The notes below the pieces were generated by a model that saw nothing but the letters and a program-made list of their open reading frames with translations, had not been told where the DNA came from and searched no databases. Both the position numbers and the translations under genes were made by a program. Shown piece by piece: positions 33,101 through 41,155 of a DNA stretch of 44,530 nt; position 1 is the first letter of the stretch, and each line of letters starts with the position of its first letter. Origin of the DNA: Candidatus Poribacteria bacterium (GTDB taxonomy: Bacteria > Poribacteria > WGA-4E > WGA-3G); contig JAPPNJ010000216.1 in assembly GCA_028818705.1 (NCBI GenBank), forward strand, positions 1 to 44,530. The letters run 5' to 3'.

Positions 33101-34798
33101 TTATGGAATTCGGATGTCATCAACAAGTGCTTGCACCTCATCTGGTGGCGGTGCGGTCAAAGCAGAGACACTCAGAGAGACAATAAAGTTTAACACCATA
33201 CCGACAGTGCCGATACCTTCCGGTGAAATGCCCCATAACCAGTGATCTGGTGTATTGAGTTCCGGACTGATGAATTTGAAGAAGATGATATACGCCGCTG
33301 TGAAAGTAATGCCGACGATCATGCCACTAATCGCGCCTTCTTTGTTCATACGCTTAGAGAAAATTCCCATGACAATTGCGGGGAAAAATGAACTCGCTGC
33401 GAGCCCAAAGGCAAAAGCGACGACTTGTCCGACAAATCCGGGCGGATTTATCCCAAAATAACCAGCGATGCAGACTGCGACCCCTGCTGCAATCCGTGCA
33501 GCGTTCAACTCTTGTTTTTCTTGTAGCGTCGGCATAATCGCGCCCTTGAGAAGATCGTGCGCGATTGCAGTTGAGATAACCAACAGTAACCCAGCAGCTG
33601 TTGAGAGTGCAGCGGCTAAACCACCAGCAGCTACTAAGCCTACAATCCAGTTCGGTAGTTTTGCAATCTCAGGGTTCGCCAATACCATAATGTCTCGGTC
33701 AATCGTCAATTCGTTCTGCACATTTGATTTCGGACCACGATATTGAACGGCGCCATCCCCATTTTTATCGTCGAATTTAATCAGACCTGTCGCTTCCCAA
33801 TTTTTAAACCATGTGGGTACGTCCTCGTATCTGACATCTGTTAGTTCACCGTTCTGTTCAGGTCTAACAGTTTTGAGTAGATTCGTTCGGGCAAATACGG
33901 CTACGGCTGGTGCTGTCGTGTACAGAATCGCGATGAAAAGTAAAGCCCAACCCGCAGAAATCCGTGCTTCGGAGGCTTTTCGCACGGTATAAAATCGGAT
34001 AATCACGTGTGGGAGTCCGGCTGTTCCCAACATCAAAGCCGCTGTGATAAAGAACACATCGATGGTGCTTTTACTGCCATCTGTATATAAGTTAAAACCC
34101 AGTTCTTCGTTCAAGCCGTTGAGTCGATCGAGGAGGTAGAGTCCTGAGCCGTCTGCAACTTTTCCCAGCAACCCTAACTGAGGGATAACGTTGCCTGTGA
34201 TTAAGATAGAGATGAAAATTGCAGGCACAAGAAACGCAAAAATCAGGACACAGTACTGTGCTACCTGCGTGTAGGTAATGCCTTTCATCCCGCCCAGCAC
34301 AGCATAAAAGAACACAATTCCCATGCCGATCAAAACACCAATTTCGATGTTGACACTCAGAAACCGGGAGAAAACAATACCGACGCCGCGCATCTGTCCT
34401 GCAACGTAAGTAAACGAGACGAAAATAGCACACACAACAGCGACAATCCGTGCTAATTGTGAATAATACCGGTCTCCAACAAAGTCAGGAACGGTATATT
34501 TACCGAATTTACGGAGATAGGGTGCCAATAACAACGCCAGCAGCACGTAGCCCCCTGTCCAGCCGAGGAGATAAACGGAACCGTCGCGCCCCATAAACGA
34601 GATAAGGCCTGCCATTGAGATGAAAGACGCCGCGCTCATCCAATCCGCTGCCGTCGCCATTCCGTTTACAACTGGGTGCACATTGCTCCCAGCAACGTAA
34701 AAATCACCTGTTGAACGCGCCTTCGACCAGATTGCCACGCCAATGTATAATGCGAAGGAGAGTCCCACCATTACGAAGGTCCATGCTTGTACCGTCAT
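33101..34798 (-). CDS. Sodium:solute symporter large subunit, VC_2705-type
   Basis: The frame is open to 35005, but the true start is the ATG at 34798, which overlaps the small-subunit stop as ATGA. The 69 extra upstream residues are a shadow of the small subunit. The 565-residue product begins MTVQAWTFVMVGLSFALYIG and has about 13 membrane helices of the SSS fold. Family segments include DFYVAGSNVHPVVNGMATAADWMSAASF, GLPHVIIRFYTV and AAGGLAAALSTAAGLLLVIS (read in parts). Paired large and small subunits of this kind are related to ActP-type acetate/monocarboxylate carriers. The substrate is not determined by sequence. Confidence 0.92.
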   Translation of the reverse strand: MTVQAWTFVMVGLSFALYIGVAIWSKARSTGDFYVAGSNVHPVVNGMATAADWMSAASFISMAGLISFMGRDGSVYLLGWTGGYVLLALLLAPYLRKFGKYTVPDFVGDRYYSQLARIVAVVCAIFVSFTYVAGQMRGVGIVFSRFLSVNIEIGVLIGMGIVFFYAVLGGMKGITYTQVAQYCVLIFAFLVPAIFISILITGNVIPQLGLLGKVADGSGLYLLDRLNGLNEELGFNLYTDGSKSTIDVFFITAALMLGTAGLPHVIIRFYTVRKASEARISAGWALLFIAILYTTAPAVAVFARTNLLKTVRPEQNGELTDVRYEDVPTWFKNWEATGLIKFDDKNGDGAVQYRGPKSNVQNELTIDRDIMVLANPEIAKLPNWIVGLVAAGGLAAALSTAAGLLLVISTAIAHDLLKGAIMPTLQEKQELNAARIAAGVAVCIAGYFGINPPGFVGQVVAFAFGLAASSFFPAIVMGIFSKRMNKEGAISGMIVGITFTAAYIIFFKFISPELNTPDHWLWGISPEGIGTVGMVLNFIVSLSVSALTAPPPDEVQALVDDIRIP

Positions 34799-35076
34799 GA
34801 TTGTTCTATGTCCTCCGTCCCTTCGTTTGTCCGGAATTTTTCTTCCAAACGGTTCATCAACCAGGCGTAGACGAAGATGAGTACAACGAAAATCCAAATT
34901 GATGCTTGTTGCGCAAAATAAAACCCAAGGGGACATCCGCCAATACGGATTTGGTTCAATTGCTCTACGAACACGACTGAGCACAGATATGAGGTGATAA
35001 ACCAAATTCCCAACAAAATGGCGAGATATTGCAGATTTGTCCGCCAGTATGCCTTATTTTTCGCTGATGTGTTCAT
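34795..35076 (-). CDS. Symporter small subunit, DUF4212 family
   Basis: 93 residues from the ATG at 35076, chosen because GAGGA lies 6-7 nt upstream; an ATG at 35106 lacks one. Two membrane helices (ILLGIWFITSYLCSVVFVEQL and FAQQASIWIFVVLIFVYAW, read in parts) flank the conserved GGCPLGFYFAQQ segment of the sodium/substrate symporter small subunit. A charged tail (NRLEEKFRT) faces the cytoplasm. Stop and downstream start share ATGA, so the two proteins are translationally coupled. Confidence 0.92.
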   Translation of the reverse strand: MNTSAKNKAYWRTNLQYLAILLGIWFITSYLCSVVFVEQLNQIRIGGCPLGFYFAQQASIWIFVVLIFVYAWLMNRLEEKFRTNEGTEDIEQS

Positions 35077-35171
35077 AAGTTGTCCTCGCTGATTCACGTT
35101 GTCCAAATAATTCTATCATCTAAGTAGGTTGGAAAGTTGATATTGCATAGTAGCAGGAGTTTTACGCTTTG

Positions 35172-35759
35172 TCAATAATTCTCAGGAAACATTAATCGCT
35201 CGACGTGTTCGATCAGGATGTGCAACACCTTAATATGGATTTCTTGGATACGATCGGCGGTGTCGCCGGGGGCAATGAGAAAAATATCACAGTGGTGTTT
35301 GAGTGCTCCACCGTCTCCACCGAGTAAACCGAACACCTGCATTCCGCTCGATTTTGCTGTCTCGGCCGCCCGGACAACGTTAGCCGAATTCCCACTTGTT
35401 GAGAGTGCCACCAGTAGGTCCCCGGAGTGTCCGAGTGCCGATAACGGACGTGCGAATATCTCTGCAAACCCGAAATCGTTCGCTGTGCAGGTAATATGTC
35501 CGGCATCACTGAGTGCAATCGCTGGCAGCGGTCTCCGATTATCCCGAAACTTCCCCGTGCATTCTTCCGCAAAGTGCATCGCGTCACACAGACTTCCGCC
35601 GTTGCCACACGTGAAGATCCGCCCTTCCTGTTCAAATACCTCTCTCATCATTTCTGCGGTTTTAGCGATGGTTGCAATGTTTTCAGGATCTTGAATAAAA
35701 CGATTAAGCACATCCTGTGCCTCTAACAACGCATCGCGAATAGTATCCAAAATGTCCAT
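35172..35759 (-). CDS. gmhA: Phosphoheptose isomerase (SIS domain)
   Basis: 195 residues, the normal GmhA length. It converts sedoheptulose 7-phosphate to glycero-manno-heptose 7-phosphate, the first step to LPS core or S-layer heptose. Diagnostic segments are FTCGNGGSLCDAMHFAEE near 48-65, RRPLPAIALSDAGHITCTANDFGF, LLVALSTSGNSANVVRA (phosphate-binding Ser/Thr loop) and DRIQEIHIKVLHILIEHVE with the metal-type His. The other heptose genes are not nearby. Cytoplasmic. Other SIS isomerases such as DiaA are close relatives, but the Asn-Asp-Phe and GGSLCDA features fit GmhA. Confidence 0.9.
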   Translation of the reverse strand: MDILDTIRDALLEAQDVLNRFIQDPENIATIAKTAEMMREVFEQEGRIFTCGNGGSLCDAMHFAEECTGKFRDNRRPLPAIALSDAGHITCTANDFGFAEIFARPLSALGHSGDLLVALSTSGNSANVVRAAETAKSSGMQVFGLLGGDGGALKHHCDIFLIAPGDTADRIQEIHIKVLHILIEHVERLMFPENY

Positions 35760-35805
35760 TATATTTCCGATTTCTGGTAGATTGGCATCACTCGTGGCTA
35801 CCGCT

Positions 35806-37605
35806 CTAAATCCGGAAAATTTCTCCTAATTTTCCACCAAGTACACGCCCGGCACCAAGCAGGCACGCGATTAAGATTAACATACCCACCACGCCGAGTG
35901 CGCTCGCTGTGTAAGGACCTTGGTCGGGACGTTGAGAGAGAGACCAAATCGCTTTTGTAATTGGATAGTGTTGATCTTTCATCGCCAAGATTAAGCTATC
36001 ACTCACTTCAAGCATAGAGAACGAGAACACAAGAATGGCACCAGCGAGAATATTCGCAATAACAAGGGGCAAGGTAATTTTATATAAAGTCCGAATCGGT
36101 GTCGCCCCCATGTTTTGGGATGCCTCTTCGTAGGACACGCTTGTCTGTTGGAGGCCAGCGTAAATGGAACGCAGCATGTACGGCAATCTCCGCACGGCGT
36201 AACTGATAATCAAAAGGAAGGTCGGATTCTGTCTCGGATCAATCACAGAGATAAGTCCATCTGGTAGATACCGCAGGAGGAGCGTCGTATCGGCGAAACT
36301 GCCAAGGTAACCAAACGCAATCGCCACCCCTGGTAACGCCAAGGGTAACATCGCAACCGCATCCAACAGGTTTTGAAACGGAAGACGTTTCCGAGTCAAA
36401 AGATATGACACCACGATCCCGACGAGGAGTGCCAACAATGTGCTGAAAATACTGTATTTCAGGCTGTTAAAAATACTCGGCAGTGTATCAGAATGTGTGA
36501 ATGTCTCCACATAGTGCGACAGCGTCCACGATTGTGGTAGCACGCTCAAGCGCCACTGGCTGGCATCTGGCGTTAAGGAAACCATGATGACACTAATATG
36601 TGGTAACAACGCCATGAGCGTCAATCCACCGATAAAGACGTAGATGATTGTACGCATGATCCAGTTTGCATCTATTTCACGAGAAGTCACATGTCCCCTG
36701 CCGAGCATTTCGTAATGTTTACTTCCCGTCCACCGTTTGGAAACATAAAAAGCCAATGCCGTCAGTACGATAATTAAGACAACAAGCGCGTAACCCATTG
36801 GATTTGTATTCGCTTCAGTCACTTGGTTGAAGATTCGCACTGAAACTACATTGCGATACTCAAAAATCAGAGGGGTGCCGAGATCTGTGAACGCCCAAAT
36901 GAAAACGAGGATCGCACCCGCAAAATAACCCGGCATCATCAAAGGGAGTGTTATCTGACGAAAGACTTGGAAGCGCGATGCTCCCATGTTTTCCGCAGCT
37001 TCTTCCAGACTCGGATCTACGTTTGCGAGTGCCGCGACAATGTTGAGATACATTATCGGGTACAGATGCAGTGTTGACAACATCACCACACCCCAGAAGC
37101 CTCCATGGAACCAGTCGATAGTTTCGGCTATATCGATCAGGTTAAATTTCACGAGGAGCATATTGACGCTCCCGTATAAGCCGAAGAACTGCTTCATTCC
37201 AATCGCGCCCACAAATGGAGGCATAATCATCGGAATCAAGATAACGGAGCGTAACATGTTGCGGCCCGGGTATCGATAACGTGTTAAAAAATATGCCAAT
37301 GGCAGACTCACGATGCTCGTTACCGCTGTAACCATCACACCGATTTTAAAGCTATTGATAACCAGTTCTCGGATATTCGGATCGGTTACCATAAGTTTGA
37401 AATATGTGAGGTTAAATCTGTTTTCTATCCAGAAGGCTTCTTTGAAGACATAGAGGAGGGGGTATATGAGAAAGACAACGAAAAACAGAGTCGTCAGTCC
37501 CAAAACCAGTGTGATTGAAGGGGTTAAATCGTATTGTCGTTTGAGCCTGTCCATAAAGGACAGATTGCTGTGAATATTCTGTTGTGCCTCTTGGCGATTC
37601 AACAT
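35806..37605 (-). CDS. ABC transporter permease, fused two-domain iron(III)/thiamine type
   Basis: 599 residues with about 12 membrane helices made of two tandem BPD_transp_1 domains, as in FbpB/SfuB/ThiP. Each half has an EAA loop that contacts the ATPase: EEAAENMGASRFQVFRQITLP near 205-225 and EEASQNMGATPIRTLYKITLP near 500-520. GGAG lies 6 nt before the ATG. No substrate-binding protein is adjacent. The nearest ATPase is divergently transcribed 265 bp away and is a candidate partner. Substrate (ferric iron, thiamine, other small anion) cannot be fixed. Confidence 0.92.
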   Translation of the reverse strand: MLNRQEAQQNIHSNLSFMDRLKRQYDLTPSITLVLGLTTLFFVVFLIYPLLYVFKEAFWIENRFNLTYFKLMVTDPNIRELVINSFKIGVMVTAVTSIVSLPLAYFLTRYRYPGRNMLRSVILIPMIMPPFVGAIGMKQFFGLYGSVNMLLVKFNLIDIAETIDWFHGGFWGVVMLSTLHLYPIMYLNIVAALANVDPSLEEAAENMGASRFQVFRQITLPLMMPGYFAGAILVFIWAFTDLGTPLIFEYRNVVSVRIFNQVTEANTNPMGYALVVLIIVLTALAFYVSKRWTGSKHYEMLGRGHVTSREIDANWIMRTIIYVFIGGLTLMALLPHISVIMVSLTPDASQWRLSVLPQSWTLSHYVETFTHSDTLPSIFNSLKYSIFSTLLALLVGIVVSYLLTRKRLPFQNLLDAVAMLPLALPGVAIAFGYLGSFADTTLLLRYLPDGLISVIDPRQNPTFLLIISYAVRRLPYMLRSIYAGLQQTSVSYEEASQNMGATPIRTLYKITLPLVIANILAGAILVFSFSMLEVSDSLILAMKDQHYPITKAIWSLSQRPDQGPYTASALGVVGMLILIACLLGAGRVLGGKLGEIFRI

Positions 37606-37804
37606 CGTTTTCTCCGACCTGATTATTTTACACCTGCTTTTGCCCTCGCAACGTGGAAACCTTTAGGTTTCTTCATTAATTATACCCTATACGCTACTGA
37701 ATTGCATCTGTTTTTTCTGTAGAAGGTATCTGAGAATCCCAACTTCTTCCTATAGGATCGAGTTGTGATCGCGACTCCTACTGATTGCCAAGCACCAATT
37801 CCTA
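37606..37804. other. Divergent intergenic region between permease and ABC ATPase
   Basis: Contains the hairpin GAAACC-TTTA-GGTTTC at 37656-37671 and a segment at about 37741-37781 whose reverse complement (GTAGGAGTCGCGATCAC and on) resembles the GGGAGCGATCTCCGAATCGCGAC-like repeat near 4438. No gene is seen. Confidence 0.4.
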
Positions 37805-37833
37805 TTGCCCCTAAACGCAATTCATGCTATACT
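37805..37833 (+). promoter_or_regulatory. Promoter of the ABC ATPase gene
   Basis: TTGCCC at 37805-37810 and TATACT at 37828-37833 with exactly 17 nt between them. The leader to the ATG at 37871 is about 32 nt and has no clear ribosome site. Confidence 0.55.
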
Positions 37834-37870
37834 ATAACAATACCCACGATACGGAATCGTAAAACCCTTT

Positions 37871-38998
37871 ATGGCAACAGTAAAACTCGAAAACATCACA
37901 AAACGGTTCGGCAACCTCACCGCTCTTGACGACATTACGCTTGATATCCAAGACGAGGAATTCTTCGTACTCCTCGGACAGACGGGGGCAGGAAAAACAA
38001 CCACACTTCGCTGTATCGCAGGTTTGGATAAGCCAGAAGAGGGGGCTATCTACTTGGACGGAATCAGGGTCAACGACAAGACCCCAGCAGAGCGAGATGT
38101 GGCTTTTGTTTTCCAATCCCATATTCTCTATCCACATCTAACCGTCTACGAGAACATGGCGTTTCCACTGCATCCGAGAAAACTCTCCGCTGAGGAGATT
38201 GACCGACGCGTCAGAGATATTGCACAGATGCTTCATATCGAGCATCTGCTCATGCGTACACCGAATCAACTCAGTGGTGGTGAAACGCAACGGGTCGGTC
38301 TTGGGAGGGCAATGGTCCGGCGTCCCCAAGTATTCCTCATGGATGAACCCATCTCCAACCTTGATGCGAAACTCCGCACTGAAATGCGCGCTGAAATCCG
38401 TTGGCGGCAACGGGACCTCGGCACAACTACCTTCTATGTGACGCACGATCAGGTTGAAGCAATGTCCATGGCGGATCGGATTGCCATTCTTGAGGCTGGC
38501 AGAATCCAGCAACTTGGAACACCTGCTGACATCTATAACCATCCCGCAAACCTCTTTGTCGCCGGCTTTGTTGGTAACCCAAGCATGAACTGCATTCCGA
38601 CTGACCTCTCCATATCTGATGGTGAACTCCGTATGACTTTGGCGAGCACTGTAAGCAGAGAGAATTCGGTAATGATTCAGGACGCGCGGGTTGCAGAAGC
38701 CCTAAATCATAACGATCCAAACCGGGACCTCGTGTTTGGTGTACATCCTGAAGATGTGATTGTCAGTCATCAATCCATTTCAAACGCATTTCAGGCTGAG
38801 GTCTATAGTGTTGAACCGCTCGGCGCGGAAACGATAGTCGAGTTGACGCTCGGAACGGATACAGCAGGCGCGCATACGATTCTCAAGGCGTGTACCGCGC
38901 CTAACTTTGAAGCCGAAATTGGCCAATATCTGTACGTCACATTTGTCGCAGAACGGATGCATTTTTTCGACAAAACTACAGGCAACGCTTTCTTGTAG
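37871..38998 (+). CDS. ABC transporter ATP-binding protein, MalK/UgpC (CUT1) type
   Basis: 375 residues. The nucleotide-binding domain has Walker A GQTGAGKTT at about 37-45, a Q-loop in FVFQSHILYPHLTV, the ABC signature LSGGETQRVGLGRAM near 137, Walker B VFLMDEPISNLDAKLR and the switch His in VTHDQVEAMSMADR. A C-terminal TOBE/MalK-like regulatory domain follows from about 240 (VFGVHPEDVIV). Such ATPases usually serve sugar or glycerol-phosphate importers and often act with several permeases. The divergent permease is of the iron type, so the pairing is plausible but unproven. A strong promoter precedes it. Confidence 0.93.
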   Translation: MATVKLENITKRFGNLTALDDITLDIQDEEFFVLLGQTGAGKTTTLRCIAGLDKPEEGAIYLDGIRVNDKTPAERDVAFVFQSHILYPHLTVYENMAFPLHPRKLSAEEIDRRVRDIAQMLHIEHLLMRTPNQLSGGETQRVGLGRAMVRRPQVFLMDEPISNLDAKLRTEMRAEIRWRQRDLGTTTFYVTHDQVEAMSMADRIAILEAGRIQQLGTPADIYNHPANLFVAGFVGNPSMNCIPTDLSISDGELRMTLASTVSRENSVMIQDARVAEALNHNDPNRDLVFGVHPEDVIVSHQSISNAFQAEVYSVEPLGAETIVELTLGTDTAGAHTILKACTAPNFEAEIGQYLYVTFVAERMHFFDKTTGNAFL

Positions 38999-39228
38999 AA
39001 CGGGCAAGTGCATAAGTACTTGATACCGTTGATTATTTGTAATCCCAATACCAGCAGTAAGCGCGGTTCTTTTCAACCCAAAATTTGAATAGCGAAGTCA
39101 GTTCCATTATATCCAAAGAAGGGGTTTCAATTAAGTCCAACAACCTATTTAAACTTTAAAAAGGTCTTTTAGCGATTTAAGAACCGCAAGGACAACGGAC
39201 GCAGCGCTCAGAATTAATAGTAAAAAAA
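38999..39228. other. Intergenic region after the ABC ATPase
   Basis: Apart from the 30-bp repeat unit at 39005-39034, no gene, terminator with a T-tract or clear promoter is visible. The rest is AT-rich unique-looking DNA. Confidence 0.35.
39005..39034 (+). repeat. 30-bp hairpin-plus-tail repeat, copy 6
   Basis: Arm CAAGTGC, loop ATAA, arm GTACTTG (one G-T wobble), tail ATACCGTTGATT. It begins 7 nt after the ABC ATPase stop codon, so it could form the end of that mRNA. It has the most divergent arms, yet pairing and tail are kept. Confidence 0.7.
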
Positions 39229-39363
39229 ATGAATTGGCGACTTAAACTTTTCAATCTTATCCCAAATTTTCTAAAGCGTATTGGGTGTCAAACCCTACGA
39301 CGATTCGGGTATAATCCTGATGCGTGGCTGGAAAATTTTCTCAGAGAACACAAAGGAGACTGA
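39229..39363 (+). CDS. Possible 44-residue small protein ending at the ThDP-enzyme ribosome site
   Basis: An ATG at 39229 opens 44 residues, basic at the N-terminus (MNWRLKLFNLIPNFLKRIGC) and ending NPDAWLENFLREHKGD. The stop TGA at 39361-39363 lies 3 nt before the GTG of the next gene, and its last codons form that gene's AAAGGAG ribosome site, a layout typical of translational coupling. Against it: no ribosome site of its own, and an open frame of this length is not rare by chance. Also, a TATAAT for the next gene would lie inside it. Not recognised as a known family. Confidence 0.3.
   Translation: MNWRLKLFNLIPNFLKRIGCQTLRRFGYNPDAWLENFLREHKGD
39310..39315 (+). promoter_or_regulatory. Candidate -10 box for the ThDP-enzyme gene
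   Basis: A perfect TATAAT. The best -35 at 18-nt spacing is TGTCAA at 39286-39291, which is weak. The leader to the GTG at 39367 would be about 45 nt and would include AAAGGAG at 39353-39359. Confidence 0.4.
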
Positions 39364-39366
39364 TAC

Positions 39367-41019
39367 GTGAAAGGCGGAGAAATTCTCATTGAATGCTTGA
39401 AAGCCCAAGGAGTCTCGGCAGTTTTTGGAATGCCCGGCACGCAAAACATCCAAATCTACGATGCTTTACTGCAGCGCGGTGGTGGTGCAATCGACCACTA
39501 TCTCGTTCGGCACGAATACGCTGCAACACAAATGGCGGACGGTTTCGCCCGCGCAACAGGAGAACCCGGTGTTGCTATCACCGTGCCAGGTCCCGGTGCC
39601 AGCAATGCATCGACCGGGATTTTAGAGGCTTTCACCGACTGTGCCCCTGTGCTGCTAATTACTGGGCAGAGCGATTCCAGTCTCTATAGCAAACATCCGA
39701 GTAAGATGTTCCACGGCTTAGATCAGATGCGCTTTTTTGAGTCGATTACCAAATATTGTGCGATCGCTCACACTGTCGCCGAGATTCCAGTCGTCGTCGA
39801 AAACGCCTTTAAAGCGATGCGCAACGGGAGACCTGGACCTACAATGTTGGAATTCCCGATGGATGTTGTTACAGGGGAAGGAGATGTCCGAATTCCACCG
39901 CGTGTGGAACGCATCGAATTACCCGCGCCAGACGACGCGGATCTCAGCACTGCTGTTGAGACAATCCGCAACGCCAAGATGCCCGTAATCTTCGCTGGGT
40001 CTGCCGTTTTTCACTCAAATGCCCGCAACGAATTACGTCTCCTCGCCGAGAAATTGAACGCACCCGTCATTGTCACCCGCAATGGAAAAGGTGTTTTGCC
40101 GGAGGACCATCCGCTGGCACTGCAAATTTGCTACGGCTACCTCGGACGTGAGGCACTCGAACGCTGCGACTGTTTAATCGGTATTGGACCGCGTTTCACC
40201 TCCATCGATACCCGCAATTGGAGTCTGGAGCTACCGCAACCCTTCATCCAAATTGATGAAGACGCTAACGAGATAGGACTTGAATATCCATGTGATGTTG
40301 GTGTTGTCGGTGATTTAAAACTGACTTTACAGGCACTCATCGAAGATGTTGCTCCCGGTCAAAATGAATGGGACGAGGTGCTAACAGAACTCCGAGCAAA
40401 GTTTGATGTGCAGCCATCGTTGCCCGTTATTCACGAGTTCCAAGACGTGCTTCCCAGAGACACCATCTATGCGATTGACGTCCATGCCCTCGGCTATGCC
40501 TCCTTCGCAGAGTTCCCTATCTACGATCCGAGAACCTTCCTCTACCCGAATATCGGCGTGGCGTTAGGGCACGCCTATCCGGCTGCTATAGGTGCTAAAG
40601 TGGCACATCCTGACCGCCCTGTTATCTGTTTTAGTGGTGATGGCGGATTTCTGATGGGTGCAGTGGAGATGGCGACCGCTGTGAAATACGGTATCAACGT
40701 CGTGGCGATTGTTGTAAATGATGGTGCTTTGTCAGCGATTAAGGGATCCCAATTGAAAGGGTGTGAAGGGCGCACGATTGATACAGACCTGCTGAATCCC
40801 GATTTTGTTGAGTTCGCACGATCTTTCGGTGCTTATGCCAAGCGCGTTGAGAATTTGGGCGACTTTAAAGAGACTTTACGGGACGCACTCGCTGCTGAGA
40901 AGCCTGCACTCATTGAGGTAATGCTGCAGGAGCGACAGGATGACATCATCAACATAATCAGTTGGTTACAGACCGATCCACTGCGAAAAACCCCGTTTTA
41001 TAGTGAAACCGAGAAATAA
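39367..41019 (+). CDS. Thiamine-diphosphate-dependent enzyme, acetolactate synthase large-subunit-like
   Basis: 550 residues from a GTG start with AAAGGAG 7 nt upstream. Three domains: the N-terminal Pyr domain (VFGMPGTQNIQIYDAL, catalytic Glu in RHEYAATQMADGFARATG near residue 50, and GPGASNASTGI), a central Rossmann-like domain (about 190-320), and the PP domain with the ThDP motif GDGGFLMGAVEMATAV ending in VNDG near 455. Known relatives are acetolactate synthase, sulfoacetaldehyde acetyltransferase, oxalyl-CoA decarboxylase and benzoylformate decarboxylase. No small regulatory subunit (ilvN) or other branched-chain gene is adjacent, so a catabolic decarboxylase or lyase is as likely as IlvB. 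Specificity cannot be settled from sequence alone. Confidence 0.9.
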   Translation: MKGGEILIECLKAQGVSAVFGMPGTQNIQIYDALLQRGGGAIDHYLVRHEYAATQMADGFARATGEPGVAITVPGPGASNASTGILEAFTDCAPVLLITGQSDSSLYSKHPSKMFHGLDQMRFFESITKYCAIAHTVAEIPVVVENAFKAMRNGRPGPTMLEFPMDVVTGEGDVRIPPRVERIELPAPDDADLSTAVETIRNAKMPVIFAGSAVFHSNARNELRLLAEKLNAPVIVTRNGKGVLPEDHPLALQICYGYLGREALERCDCLIGIGPRFTSIDTRNWSLELPQPFIQIDEDANEIGLEYPCDVGVVGDLKLTLQALIEDVAPGQNEWDEVLTELRAKFDVQPSLPVIHEFQDVLPRDTIYAIDVHALGYASFAEFPIYDPRTFLYPNIGVALGHAYPAAIGAKVAHPDRPVICFSGDGGFLMGAVEMATAVKYGINVVAIVVNDGALSAIKGSQLKGCEGRTIDTDLLNPDFVEFARSFGAYAKRVENLGDFKETLRDALAAEKPALIEVMLQERQDDIINIISWLQTDPLRKTPFYSETEK

Positions 41020-41038
41020 GTAGATGTTCCAATAACCT

Positions 41039-41154
41039 GTAGGAAGGGTTTCTAATCCCGACTTCTTCTGGAGGCGCATTATCTCTGCTGGCGAGGTTTC
41101 TAACCTCGCTGTCTTTCACCTATATTTGGTAGGCGGGGTTTCTAACCTCGCTGA
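41039..41154. repeat. Three clustered GGTT-TCT-AACC hairpins
   Basis: GCGAGGTT-TCT-AACCTCGC at 41091-41109 and GCGGGGTT-TCT-AACCTCGC at 41133-41151 (one G-T wobble), preceded by a decayed relative GGGTTTCTAATCCC near 41046-41059. Upstream bases GTAGG or GCTG are shared. They fill the gap between the convergent ThDP-enzyme and pectate-lyase genes and may act as transcript ends. Confidence 0.6.
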
Positions 41155-41155
41155 T

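Noticed and set aside
34799..35005. A 69-residue N-terminal extension of the symporter
   Set aside because: It overlaps the DUF4212 small subunit in another frame. The ATGA overlap and family start at MTVQAW show the real start at 34798.
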